Below, piece after piece: positions 10,894-21,613 of a stretch of DNA of 64,000 bases (within the stretch, counting starts at the first letter, position 1; each line of letters opens with the position of its first letter). The notes under the pieces were generated by a model. The model saw only the letters and a list, made by a program, of their open reading frames with translations, ran no database searches and was not told the DNA's origin. Both the position numbers and the translations under genes were made by a program. Source of the stretch: Dama dama (taxonomy: Eukaryota > Chordata > Mammalia > Artiodactyla > Cervidae); contig NC_083701.1 of the NCBI RefSeq assembly GCF_033118175.1, forward strand, positions 71,610,001 to 71,674,000, read 5' to 3'.

Positions 10894-11580
10894 TGGCAGC
10901 AAAAGCAGTTATAAGCTGTAAACTTGCAGTGGCCTACCTCAAGGAACAACAAAAAATGAAAGCAAAAAGCTAATCTACCTTCTAAAGAAATTATAAAAAG
11001 AGGAATAGACAAAGCTCAACATCAGCAGAAAAAAGGGAATAATGAAAATCAGGGCGGAAACCAATCAGAGATCAAAACAGAAAATATGAAAATCTTCAAG
11101 AGCTGTTTTTTTTTTAATTTAAAGATAAATTGTTAACAGTTAAGCCAGACTTATTAAGAAAATGACCAAAATAAATAATGAAAAAGGAGAAATTATAACT
11201 GCTAAAACAGAGTTAAATAATCACAAGATAACACTGTAAACAGTTATATGCCAACATATTAAACAAACTAGAAGAAATGGATAAATTTCTATAAGCATTA
11301 AACTTGCTAAGGCTGAATCAAGAAAAAGAAATAATTGGAAAGACATCACCAGCAGTGAAATTTAATCGGTAATAAAAAAACTCACAGCAAATAAAAATCT
11401 GAGACAGTATAGATTAACGGGACAATTCAGGCAAACATATAATAAAGAGCTAATACTTATCCCTTTCAAAATATTCTGAAGAAGAAGAAACACCCCCAAA
11501 TTTATTTTACATGGCCACCATTACACTGAGGCAAAAACAGAAGACATTACAAAAATAAAATTATAGGCCAGTATATCTGA
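10894..11580 (+). mobile_element. L1 ORF2, third block
   Basis: A-rich L1 linker and RT N-terminal text: 'ggaacaacaaaaaatgaaag', 'aactagaagaaatggataaa', 'aatttattttacatggccac', ending at 'ttataggccagtatatctga'. The last 8 bp form the left copy of a target-site duplication for the next BovB. Confidence 0.85.
11573..11580 (+). repeat. Target-site duplication, left copy (ATATCTGA)
   Basis: The octamer ATATCTGA is repeated exactly at 13789-13796, on the far side of the inverted/sense BovB. L1 text is continuous when one copy and the BovB are removed. Confidence 0.8.
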
Positions 11581-12455
11581 TAATGCTTTCTAAGGCCTGC
11601 TTGACTTCACACTCCAGGATGTCTGGCTCTAGGTGACTGATCACACCATCACGGTTATCAGGGTTATTAAGTCCTTCCTTGTGCAGTTCTTCTGTTAGTC
11701 TTGCCACCTCTTCTTAATATCTTCTGCTCCTGTTAGGTCCATACTGTTTCTGTCTTTACTCCATCTTTGCATGAAATGTTCCCTTGGTATTTTTAATTTT
11801 CTTGATGAGATCTCTAGTCTTTCCCATTCTGTTGTTTTCCTCTATTTCTTTGCGTTGATCACTGAGGAAGGTTTTCTTATCTCTCCTTGATTTTTTTTTT
11901 GGAGCTCTGCATTCAGATGCGTATATCTTTCCTTTCTTCCTTTGCCATTAGCTTCTCTTCTTTTCTCGGCTATTTGTAAGGCCTCCTCAGACAGCCATTT
12001 CGCCTTCTTGCATTTCTTTATTTTGAGGATGGTTTTGGTCACCTCCGCATGTACAGTGTTACGAACCTCTGACCATAGTTCTTCAGGCACTCTATCACAT
12101 CTTATCCCTTAAATCTGTTTGTCTCTCCCACTGTATAATCATAAGGGATTTGATTTAAGTCCTATCTGAATTGTCTGGTGGTTTCCTCTACTTTCTTCAA
12201 TTTAAGTCTGAATTTTGCAATAAGGACCAGTTAGTTCCTGGGCTTGTTTTTGCTAACTATACAGAGCTTCTCCACCTTTGACTTCAAAGAATATAGTCAA
12301 TCTGATTTTGGTATGGACTATCTGGTGATGTCCATGTGTAGAGTTGTTTATTGTGTCATTGAAAGAGGATGTTTGCTATGACCAGTGTGTTCTCTTGGCA
12401 AAACTCTGTGAGTCTGGGTCCTGCTTCACTTTGTGCTCCAGTGCCAAGCTAGCCT
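11581..12455 (-). mobile_element. BovB, inverted 5' segment of a twin-primed insertion
   Basis: Antisense BovB covering part of the endonuclease domain and the linker. The minus-strand frame at 11842-12090 reads linker sequence. It joins head-to-head with sense BovB near 12456. In BovB coordinates about 250-260 bp are missing between the inverted and sense parts, as expected of a twin-priming junction. Confidence 0.85.
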
Positions 12456-13788
12456 TCAAGCCAGGCTTCATCAGTATGTGAACAGAGAGCTTTAGATGTA
12501 CGAGCTGGATCTAGAAAAGGTAGAGGAACCAGAGATTAAATTGCGAACATCTGTTGGATCATAGAAAAAGCAAGAGAATTCCAGGAAAACATCTACTTCT
12601 GCTTCCTTGACTAAGCTAAAGCCTTTGACTGTGTGGGTCTCTGAAAGAGATGGGAATATCAGACCACATTAGCTGCCTCCTGAGAAATCTGTATGCTGGT
12701 CAAGAGGCAACAGGTAGAACCGGACATGGAACAATGGACTGGTTCCAAATTGGGAAAGGAATATGACAAGGCTGTATATTGTCACCCTGCTTATTTAACT
12801 TATATGCAGAGTACATCATGAGAAATGCTGGGCTGGCTAAAGCTCAGGCTGGAATCAAGATTGCCAGAAGAAATATCTATAACCTTAGACATGCAGATGA
12901 CACCAACCCAACAGTAGAAAGTGAAGAGCAACTAAAAAGCCTCTTGAAGGTGAAAGAGGAGAGTGAAAAAGCTGGCTTAAAACTCAACAGTTAAGAAACC
13001 AAGAGCACGGCAACCAGTCCCATCACTTCATGGCAAATAGATGGGGAAACAATGGAAACAGAGATCTATTTTCTTGGGTTCCAGAATCACTGCAGATGGT
13101 GACTGCAGCTATAAAATTAAAGGACACTTGCTCTTTGGAAGAAAAGCTTTGACAAACCTAGACAGCATAAAAGGCAGAGATATTGTTTTGCCAACAAAGG
13201 TCCGTCTAGTCAAAGTTATTGTTTTTCCAGTAGTCATGTATGAATATGAGAGTTGGACCATAAAGAAGGCTAAGCGCTGACCGATTGATGCTTTTTTTTT
13301 TTTCATTTATTTTTATTAGTTGGAGGCTAATTACTTTACAATATTGTAGTGGGTTTTGTCATACATTGACATGAATCAGCCATGGATTTACATGTATTCC
13401 CCATCCCGATTCGATTGATGCTTTTGAACTGTGGTGTGATGAAGATTCTTGAGAGTCCCTTGGACTGCAAGATCAAACCAATCAATCCTAAAGGAAATCA
13501 ACCCTGAATGTTCATTGGAAAGACTGATACTGAAGCTGAAGCTCCAATACTTTGGCCACCTGATGCGAAGAACTGACTCATTGGAAAAGACTCTGATGCT
13601 GGGAAAGATTGAGGGCAGGAGAAGAAAGGAGCCATAGATGATGCAACTCTTTGATGGCATCACCGACTCAATGGACATGAGTTTAGGCAAACTCTGGGAG
13701 ATAATGTAGGACAGGGAAGCCTGGCGTGCTGCAGCCCATGGGATCACAAAGAGTTGGACGTGACTTAGCAACTGAACAACAGTAGCAA
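12456..13788 (+). mobile_element. BovB, sense 3' segment (RT core to tail)
   Basis: Sense BovB from 'ttcaagccaggcttcatcag' through the RT core to the 3' tail near 13770. The + frame 12779-12994 holds the RT catalytic site, but it reads His-Ala-Asp-Asp instead of Tyr-Ala-Asp-Asp. The frame at 13041-13280 holds the following region. Interrupted by an L1 3' end insertion at 13296-13411. Ends next to the right target-site copy at 13789. Confidence 0.92.
13296..13411 (-). mobile_element. L1 3' end insertion (about 115 bp) with 14-bp TSD
   Basis: A poly-T start followed by 'ttattagttggaggctaatt' and 'ccatggatttacatgtattc' is the antisense 3' end of a ruminant L1. CGATTGATGCTTTT is duplicated at 13282-13295 and 13412-13425. 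BovB text is continuous once the insert and one copy are removed. Shared 3' end text is seen at 37018. Confidence 0.85.
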
Positions 13789-13796
13789 ATATCTGA
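13789..13796 (+). repeat. Target-site duplication, right copy (ATATCTGA)
   Basis: Exact partner of 11573-11580, located where BovB ends and L1 ORF2 resumes with 'cagagccaaaattcctcaac'. Confidence 0.8.
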
Positions 13797-15021
13797 CAGA
13801 GCCAAAATTCCTCAACAAAATATTAGCAAACATAATTCAACAATATTTAAAAAGAATCATGGACCATGGTCAGGTTGGTTTTATTTCAGGAATGCAAGGA
13901 TGCTGCAATATTGAGAAATCAATCATTGTGATACACTACATTTTTTAAAAAAGATAAAAATCACAAGATCACTTCAATAGATACAAGAAAAGCACTTGAA
14001 TAAATGATCATTTATTCATGTTAAAAACTCCATCAAAGTTGGTTTTAGAGGGAATATATCTCAACTCACAGCAACCATATATTCATAACAAACCCACAGC
14101 TAATTGCATGTTCAGTGGTTTAAAGTTGAAAACTTTTTCTCTAAAATCAGGAACAATACAATGATGCCTACTCTCTCTGTTTCTACTTAATATAGTATCA
14201 GAAATCCTAGCCACAACAATCAGACATAAATACAGAAATAAATGACATCCAAGTAGGAGGGGAAGTAGTAAAGCTCTCACTCTTCCCAGATGACTTGATA
14301 CTCTATATAGGAAGCCATAAATCACCATGAAAAAGACTATTAAACTAATGAATGAATTCAGTAAATTTGCATGACACAAGATTAATATACAGAAATCTGT
14401 TGCTTTTCTATACACTGACAATGAACTATCGGAAATGGAAATTAAGAAAAAAATCCCTTTTAAATTGCGTTAAAAACAAGGAAATACTTACACTCTAAAC
14501 TCTAAGAACTATAACACAGTGATGAAGGAAATTGAAGATGATACAAAGAAATGTAAATATCTCACATTCACAAATTGGCAAAAGTGATATTGTTGAGCTA
14601 TTAATACTACTCAAACTAATGTACAGATTTAATGCAATCCTTATCAAAATATCCATCAAATTTTTCACATAGCTAGAATCCTACAGTTTATGTAGAGCCA
14701 CAAAACTCCCTTAATACTTAAAGCAATCTTGAGAAAAAAGAACAAAGCTGGAGATATTAATACTCCCTGACTTCAGACTATACAATACAGATACATTAAT
14801 TAAAACAGTATGGTACTGGCTCAAAAATAGAAACATGGATCAAGTGAACAGAAATAAACCCATGTAGTTATGGTCAATTTATTTACTACAAAAGAGGCAA
14901 GAATATAACAGGGAAAAGATCTCTTCAATAAGTGGTGCAAGAAAATGGTACAGATACAGGTAAATAATTATAACATTTTCTTACACCATACACAAATAAC
15001 CTCAAAATGAGTTAAATACCT
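13797..15021 (+). mobile_element. L1 ORF2, fourth block (RT domain)
   Basis: L1 RT text: 'aggaatgcaaggatgctgca', 'acccacagctaattgcatgt', 'tctatacactgacaatgaac', then 'acaccatacacaaataacct'. The block stops at 'gttaaatacctaaa' where spindlin-like sequence begins. Many stops; a dead copy. I do not see the missing L1 3' part beyond the pseudogene. Confidence 0.88.
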
Positions 15022-15270
15022 AAACAGTTTGGAAGCATTATGGGGAGAGAGGTGGACTTGGAACACAGGTGTGTACAGTGCACTGTGGTGGAAATTTTGT
15101 TTATAGTAATCCCATATTTTTGCTAAACTTGTGAAAAACAAAAACAAGAATCGAGTGCTTGGGATGATGGATGAAGAAGAATATTGAAATTCCGTGGAAA
15201 GTTTCAAATTGCAGCATACTGAATTTTCACCCTAGTCCGGCACCTCTGCTGTTCACTTAAACGCAGATGA
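15022..15270 (+). pseudogene. Putative 5' UTR part of the SPIN1 retrocopy
   Basis: Non-L1 sequence lying directly upstream of, and continuous with, the spindlin start codon. It begins exactly where L1 text stops, as expected for the 5' end of an mRNA copy inserted in L1. I infer the UTR origin from position and did not match it to a known transcript. Confidence 0.55.
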
Positions 15271-16043
15271 ATGGAGACCCCGTTTGGGAAGACCCCTGGC
15301 CAGCGGTCCAGAGCTGATGCAGGCCATGCAGGTGGATCAGCAAGTATTGTGAAGAAATGGACATCCCGTAAAGAACAACCAAGCAGTGCGGGGTGGAGCC
15401 AACCTGTTTCCCAGCCCAGTGGAACAGTGGAGGCTGCAGGATTCAGCACAGGCGGACAGAGGGAACGGCCTCCTCACCCAGTGGAAAGGAACCACCCTGG
15501 ACCGGGTGCCTGTAAGTCCTTCTTTGTATCTTATAAAATGTGATGGATTTGACCGCGTTTAGGTACTAGAATTTAATAAAGATGAGTTTCTGCACTTGAA
15601 ATCCTCCCCGATAGGGAAGACAATGATAACATTTCAAATCAGTGATGCTCACCTAGCCGACACGATCAGCAAAGCAGTGGGGCACACGTTTGTTCTAAAG
15701 ATGAGTGCAGGGGAGTGGTCTTAGCACACACCCCTATAATGAACACATGGCTTTCCATCATCTAGAAAAAGACCCTGTCTTGTACATGTACCAGCTCTTA
15801 GACGATTATAAAGAAGGCAACCTTCACATTCTGTCCGATTCTAATGATTCACCTCCAGCAGAAAGGGAACTGGGAGAAGTTGCAGACAGCCTGGTAGGCA
15901 AACAAGTGGAAAAGGCCAAAGAAGATGGCTCTGAAAGGACTAGCATGGTCATTCATCAAGTAGAAGCCACACCATCTGTCTAGCTCATCAAGTTTGATGA
16001 CGACTTCCATATTTTTGCCTACGATCTGGTGAAAACATCCTGA
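15271..16043 (+). pseudogene. SPIN1: Processed pseudogene of spindlin-1
   Basis: The reading from 15271 starts METPFGKTPGQRSRADAGHA, nearly the spindlin-1 N-terminus. After frameshifts the three Spin/Ssty (Tudor-like) repeats can be followed: around 15430-15590, 15600-15720, and 15765-16043 with DPVLYMYQLLDDYKEG and then LVGKQVEKAKEDGSER. It ends in the expected DLVKTS-stop at 16041-16043. There are no introns. It is broken by a frameshift near 15417, another near 15470, a stop near 15568 and more stops near 15722 and 15739-15746. Spindlin-1 normally reads histone H3 K4me3 in the nucleus; this copy cannot encode it. SPIN1 fits better than the SPIN2 group because of the N-terminal match. Confidence 0.92.
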
Positions 16044-16291
16044 TGTCACGAACTTTGCCAAATTTGTGGAACTATTAAATGTATAATTTGTAGACATAAA
16101 GACTTGATTGCTTTCCAGTTTAATGGAAACTTAAATATCCCTAAGAACACAGATCTCTTCCAGCAGAACTGGTTTTGTTCTGAATAGTACAGATTTATGT
16201 GAATACAACGGATTTTGTGTAAGGAACTCCTTCCTCTTAAAAGAAGTCTGTCTGTTTGGAAGGGAGTCACAGGCAAGTCTGGTAAAAGCTG

Positions 16292-16494
16292 AGGTTTCCC
16301 TGCCGGCTCAGACAGTAAAGAATCCACCTGCAATGCAGGAGACATGGGTTTGATCCCTGAGTTGGCAAGATCCCCTGCAGAAGGGAATGGCTACTGACTC
16401 CTGTATTCTTGCTGGAGAATTCCACGGACAGAGGAGCCTGGTGGGTCAGAGACCACGCATTGCAAAAAGTTAGACACAACCGAGCAACCAGCAC
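16292..16494 (+). mobile_element. Bov-tA SINE
   Basis: The tRNA-Glu-like head ('ggtttccctgccggctcaga', 'tgcaggagacatgggttt') and the Bov-A body up to 'gttagacacaaccgagcaac' are complete. Flanks 'ctggtaaaagct' (16279) and 'ctggtgtaagtt' (16496) look like an aged 12-bp target-site duplication. Confidence 0.9.
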
Positions 16495-17296
16495 ACTGGT
16501 GTAAGTTAAGCTAGTATCAGAGTCATTTAAAACTGGAATAAATTTTATCCACGTTCCCCTTCCTTCTTGACACTCTTATTCTGCTTCCGTAATGCAAGCA
16601 TCTTTTTGTACTTTTGTTATTGAAAGGTTGTGGCTATGAGCTATAGCGATGCCAGGAGCCAGGATTCTTGGCCTCCAGAGGAGAAGGTTTCCTTCTGAGG
16701 CCAGCGACCTGGCTTGAGCACTTGGAGCTTTTGTGTAGCAAAGTTTTGTTAAAATATGAAAGAGATAGAGAAAGCTTCTGACGCAGACATCGGAAGGGGG
16801 CAGCAGAGTACCCGCTTGCCAGTTTTTAGCAAGGCATCTTATTACTCGTTGATCATAGGTGAAGGAAACCCCTCAAGACTGAGAGAGCTGCACCCCACAA
16901 CATACATATCTGCACAAGGGGAGTCCTCTCTGGACCAGAGTTGTCTGGGTAAGATGTGTGGTGTAAGTCTTGGAGGAAAACAGACCTCCAAACAAGATAC
17001 ATAGTTTCATTAACATACCTTAAGAAAAACATTTCCCTGAGTAAGAGCTATTGTTTGGTTGGGCAATTAGCAGCTCAAGGTTGGAAAAAAGTTACTTCCA
17101 GGCAGAACTGGCTGTTGTCATAGCAACACAGAATTAAAGGAGCCTCCCACAGTGGCTAAAGCAGGAGCAGAGGAATGTAGAAAAAAAAAAAAAATTGTCT
17201 GCTGTTTGTTATTTGTCTCCTCCTGGGCTTGGGGACCTCTGGCCTCCTGGGGGAGATCGGCCTCGCCGTTAACCCTTTCATTACTGCCTTTTATTT

Positions 17297-17383
17297 GATA
17301 TATATATATATATATATATGTATGTATATCTACCTACCTACCTATCTATATTAGTGTGTATATATACATAGTATATATATGTA

Positions 17384-17414
<31 letters not shown>
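17297..17414. repeat. Compound microsatellite (TA)n-(TACC)n-(CA)n
   Basis: A TA run, TATG units, ACCT units, another TA run and a pure CA run of about 14 units in sequence. Likely variable between animals. Confidence 0.9.
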
Positions 17415-19303
17415 TTCATTGGCAGTCCTTTCTTTGTGGTTGGGGTGGGAGTTAAATAATTTTCTCCAGTTTAACTGAAGTGTTTGACCCAAGTCGTTTA
17501 TATTTTGTGCATTACTGCTGTTCATTTAAAATTAAATTCTGGCACAGGAAGCACATGGGGACATTCAGCTTGTTTTAAAATTCAGTAGTCCAGAGCATCA
17601 TTTCAATCTGGAGGCTTAAAGCTAAATTTAAGCATGAATCACTTGTGAACAGTTAATGATCCACATTAGAATTTACAAAACAATTGGAAATCTGGGTAAA
17701 GTCTGCCTTTCATTCTAAGCTTTGTCCATTTTTTATTATAAATACTTTTCTAAAGCAAAACCCAGGTTCTCGGTCCACACTGGGTAATGCAGGTGTATTT
17801 TGGATGGCGCATATGGTCCATTATTTGTACAAATTAGTAACTGGATTTCAGTACGTGGATTTAAAAGTCAATAGTGTATCCGTGGTTTATGAGTATTTGG
17901 TAAGTTCCTGGAAGAACATGGTACTTTTATATTAGAAATGTGAAGTTAAGAATGGCACTGTTGCCTTTTGACAAGTTCTCTGGGATAGCTTTAGTTTTAT
18001 TGCTGTTATTACTGGTGTGTGGTTATGGTCAGAAGGCTTTGCCCTGTCAGCTTTCTGCCTCAGAGAATTGTCTGAACAATTAACAGCTGAAATTCCCAAC
18101 CCCTTTCACGGTGCTGTACGTTCTTGATCATGGTGTATACTCTTGATGTGGATTCATTCCATTCGATGAGTCCTGCCACGTCAGGGTCAGCCACCTGCTC
18201 TGGCTTGCGGGTGTGACTGATAGCACCCATTAGTCAGCGTAACCTTCCCTGCAAGTTTGCTGAAACTAGAATAGAGCTGCAAAAGTGGTTCATTTAGCAG
18301 CAAAGCATCAGCCTATCGCTTTGTTCTGGAGGATCCCTGACAGTTTGAAAGCTAGGAGGAAAATGGTTCGTGAAACCAGTCCTGTAGTGATGGAAAATCT
18401 TACCTACTATTTGGGCAGACAGCGTAAATGCCTATGCTCTGATCAGGCACCGGCTCTGGCGACCTCTCTCGTGGCCCTTCCTGACGTTAGAGATGATGTG
18501 GTTTCGAGGCTGGCCTCTGTGTGGTCCGCGTGATGTCCCTGTTTGCCTTCAGGGAGGCTGGGTCTGGACTGGTGGACGGTCGCCTCGTGCAGCACGTAAA
18601 TGCAGCTGTCGCGAGTGTCACAAATACAAGGGTCACACTACAGATCTGCCGTCTGTACTGCTGGGGGCTCTTGTGAGTTTCTGCACGTGCTTCTCAAGGC
18701 TGAGCCCAGCTCCCCGAGCCAAGGTGGACACAAACGGCCCGGGGAGTGAGTTGTTCAGCGTGCACCGCGTGAGTAAGACACAGTGACTGTAGGCTGAATG
18801 ACAAAGTTCTTTGGAGGTACCCTGAGGGTTGAGTCAGTTGAAACACATCTTGCGTTACTTAAAGACTTGCACTGTGGTTGTTCTGCCGGCACCTTTAGTA
18901 ACTTTTAACACCACATCATCTGCCACTTTCCAGACGAGCATGGCATGTAATTTATTATCATCATTTTAATCATTGTTCCATTTATTGCCTTTAGGGTTGA
19001 AGGAAGGGGAAGGGTTTTCTGTTGTTTTTCCTATTTTTCCTCATTTTTTCTCCTTTTGTAGCTTAAACCACACTTCCTGACCCATGACTAACTCTGCTCC
19101 CAGCTGAGTATTTCAAGCTTCGTAGGCTCATGTTTCAGATCTGCATTCATTGTTCGCACTTTCCTGGCGTGGGAATGTCGGGTCCTTGTTCTAGGAATAC
19201 AACATTAATTTCCAAAATTATCATAGGACTTGTGGCAACACAAGGCATGAGTCTCTGTATAAAATGTATTGGCCTTTATCATTGATCTGCTGTAGTATTA
19301 TTG

Positions 19304-19305
19304 CG

Positions 19306-19336
<31 letters not shown>
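19304..19336 (+). repeat. (GT)n microsatellite
   Basis: About 16 GT units following 'attattgcgtt'. Confidence 0.95.
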
Positions 19337-19337
<1 letters not shown>

Positions 19338-19488
19338 TGTTGGGCTGCCATGTAAAGCTTCAAAGGAAGACTTTAAAAGCAGACCATCCTTTTTATGCAT
19401 TCTCTATTCTAAATAGAATGCTCAGTGTAACTAACTAAATGTGCCTGTTAAATATATTTAGGTTTCTTGTTTTCTATGTTTGTTTTTG

Positions 19489-19680
19489 GGCTTCCCTGGT
19501 AATTCAGATGGTAAGGAATCTGCTTGCAGTGCAGGAGACCTGGGTTTGATCCCTGTGTTGGGAAGATCCCCTGGAGAAGGGAAAGGCTGCCCACTCCAGT
19601 ATTCTGGAGAATGCCATGGACAGAGGAGCCTGGCGGTCTAGAGTTCGTGGGGTCGCAAAGAGTCACTGAACAACAGCAAC
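19489..19680 (+). mobile_element. Bov-tA SINE
   Basis: Head 'ggcttccctggtaattcaga' and body through 'gtcgcaaagagtcactgaac'. A short deletion lies in the body near 19605. It is a possible 3' boundary marker of the SPIN1 retrocopy. Confidence 0.92.
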
Positions 19681-20649
19681 AGCTTTCAAAGCTAGGATTC
19701 TCTGGTCCACAACTAAAATACTTCAAATGGGAATATTTTTTCTTACAATTATATTTAACAATCTACTAGTTAAACTTGTATTTATCTTCCAGTAACTTTG
19801 CCTTCTTCTCATTGAGAGGTTTCTCCCACTCTGTATCCAAATGCGTCTTCTACAGTGCCAGGTGTATTTGACTTCTCAAGTGAAGGGTTGCCTACACTTC
19901 ATTTGAGTCTACCTGGGCTTGATGCTTAAGGAATAAAAAACCAAGGAGAGAATGTTACTATCTCTTGAAAATTTCTCCTTCAGTTCAGGTACCCTACTCT
20001 GCTCAATGGTCAAGAAATATGGTTTTAGAATTTGGCAATATCCATGACAAGGAATGGAAAAGATTGTCATATGATCCCTCAAATTTGCCAGCGTTTAAAC
20101 CAAAATACTCTCCTTTTCTTCTCCAATGAAGCCACAGATACTTCACTACTGTTGGTTTAGGAGACTGTTTCCATTTAGTTTGAACTTGCGTCTTCCCTTT
20201 CCAGGTTGAGAAATAGGAAAAAAAATATTTCATTTTCTTAATTTTTCAAGACAGTGGGACTACTCCCTAGTCATAATGCCAAATCACACCACTGATTTAT
20301 GCAGGAGATGATAAGCCCCTACCCTTGTTGATTTTCAGTGCAAAAAAAAATATGAAATCAAAAAGTGCCAGACTCAGCTTTGCATTCCAGGAATTTGTAG
20401 GAGGGCTTGCAGCACTTGCAGGGTTAAGAGAAAGGAGAGGTAACTAAAATTTATGAAAGAAGTCTAAGTACTCTTTCATTACCCTCATTTCTGGTTATTT
20501 TAGGATACATTTCTGATAGGAAAAAATATGAAAAATATAATACATATCTTAAAATACACTAGATATTTTTATATTTAAAGGTATTTCATTAGTTTTAAGA
20601 AATTTTTTGTAAGACTTTCTTTAAAAAATCCAATGTACATTATCATCAA
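19681..20649. other. Unassigned AT-rich stretch
   Basis: No recognised repeat or gene. An AATAAA at about 19931 and an A9 run at 20341-20349 are the only hints that the SPIN1 retrocopy could extend this far. The minus-strand frame at 20003-20233 has no family resemblance. Confidence 0.5.
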
Positions 20650-20728
20650 TGCTTTTTTAAAAAAATATTTATTTTAATTTGAAGATAATTACAATATTGT
20701 GATGGCTTTTGCCATACATCAGTGTTTT
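20650..20728 (-). mobile_element. L1 3' end fragment
   Basis: The diverged string 'ttgaagataattacaatatt' then 'gatggcttttgccatacatc' is related to the L1 3' ends at 13296 and 37018. Confidence 0.6.
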
Positions 20729-21613
20729 TTACTGTCATTTCTTCATGAAATTAGTGTGTAGTTAAACACTTTAATTCAATAAGAATTGTTCACTTAACTT
20801 TGAAAACTGAAAAATGAATATTATGAAGTGAAATTTTATTTTCCACTTTAAACACAATGCTATTTTTTACTGCTCTAATTGGTGAATTAGGCACCACAGA
20901 ATAATTTGGATTTCTCCAGACACTTTTTCATATGTCTCTTGTGTTTGTTACATAAATATTAAACTGTGCCCAGTTCTTTCAGGACCTTGTAACATTCACT
21001 CTCAAAATATCAACTCTCAATGTTTGAAGTCAATGAGAACGCTAGTTAATCGGGCAAATCCATTCCCTGGAGATTGCATACAGTCTTGTCCTAAAACTAA
21101 ATTTAAATACTCTGCTATGTTTCCAAGTTTTAAGCAAGTTTTTATTAAAACAAATATTCTTATCCACTGAAGCAGACAAAAATATTGAGTCTGAGTGCAG
21201 AAACAAAGCCCTAATCAATCAAAACAGGAAAATTTTCAGACAAAAATGATACTTTCAGTCTCTTTTTTAAATACATATTTTGATGTAAAATGATATAAAT
21301 GCAAGTATAGTATTTACTTTCAAAAATCACAGTGAGATTCTGTGGTATTTAAGTATATTGCCATTCATCATTATTTATTCATTGTAGTGAAACATCAATT
21401 ACTTGCTTTCTAGCATACAGTTTTCTCTCTCTTACTAATATCGCTGACTTTTTTTTTTCCCCCAGGAAATCATCTCCTTCCTGTTTCAGCTCTTTGCTTC
21501 AAGTTGGGACTCTTTCTCCAGCTTCAGAAACAAATTAAATGGCCCAGACTTCAGCCAATTAGTACATAGCATTCCTATGGTGGCAGTGATCAGTCAGGGA
21601 TGGTCATGTAATA
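20729..21613. other. Unassigned AT-rich stretch
   Basis: No gene or repeat recognised. 'tttttttttcccccagg' near 21451-21467 resembles a splice acceptor, but no coding sequence follows it. Confidence 0.55.

Larger units (their letters stand above)
16044..19480 (+). pseudogene. Putative 3' UTR part of the SPIN1 retrocopy
   Basis: Continuous non-repeat sequence following the pseudogene stop, interrupted only by a SINE at 16292 and microsatellites. It has a unique-sequence look and unusually many CpGs at 18.45-18.8 kb for this window. A long 3' UTR is a known trait of SPIN1 mRNA. No poly(A) tail or matching target-site duplication is visible, so the 3' edge is a guess (19.4-20.35 kb). Frames at 18285-18786 look like chance. 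Confidence 0.5.

Noticed and set aside
15271..16043. Functional spindlin gene
   Set aside because: Frameshifts and stops break all three Spin/Ssty repeats, and there are no introns.
16292..16360. tRNA gene
   Set aside because: The tRNA-like stretch is the head of a Bov-tA SINE, as in at least ten other places in the window.
21440..21480. Splice acceptor of a hidden exon
   Set aside because: A pyrimidine run followed by CAGG is present, but no open frame with coding character follows and no donor pairs with it.
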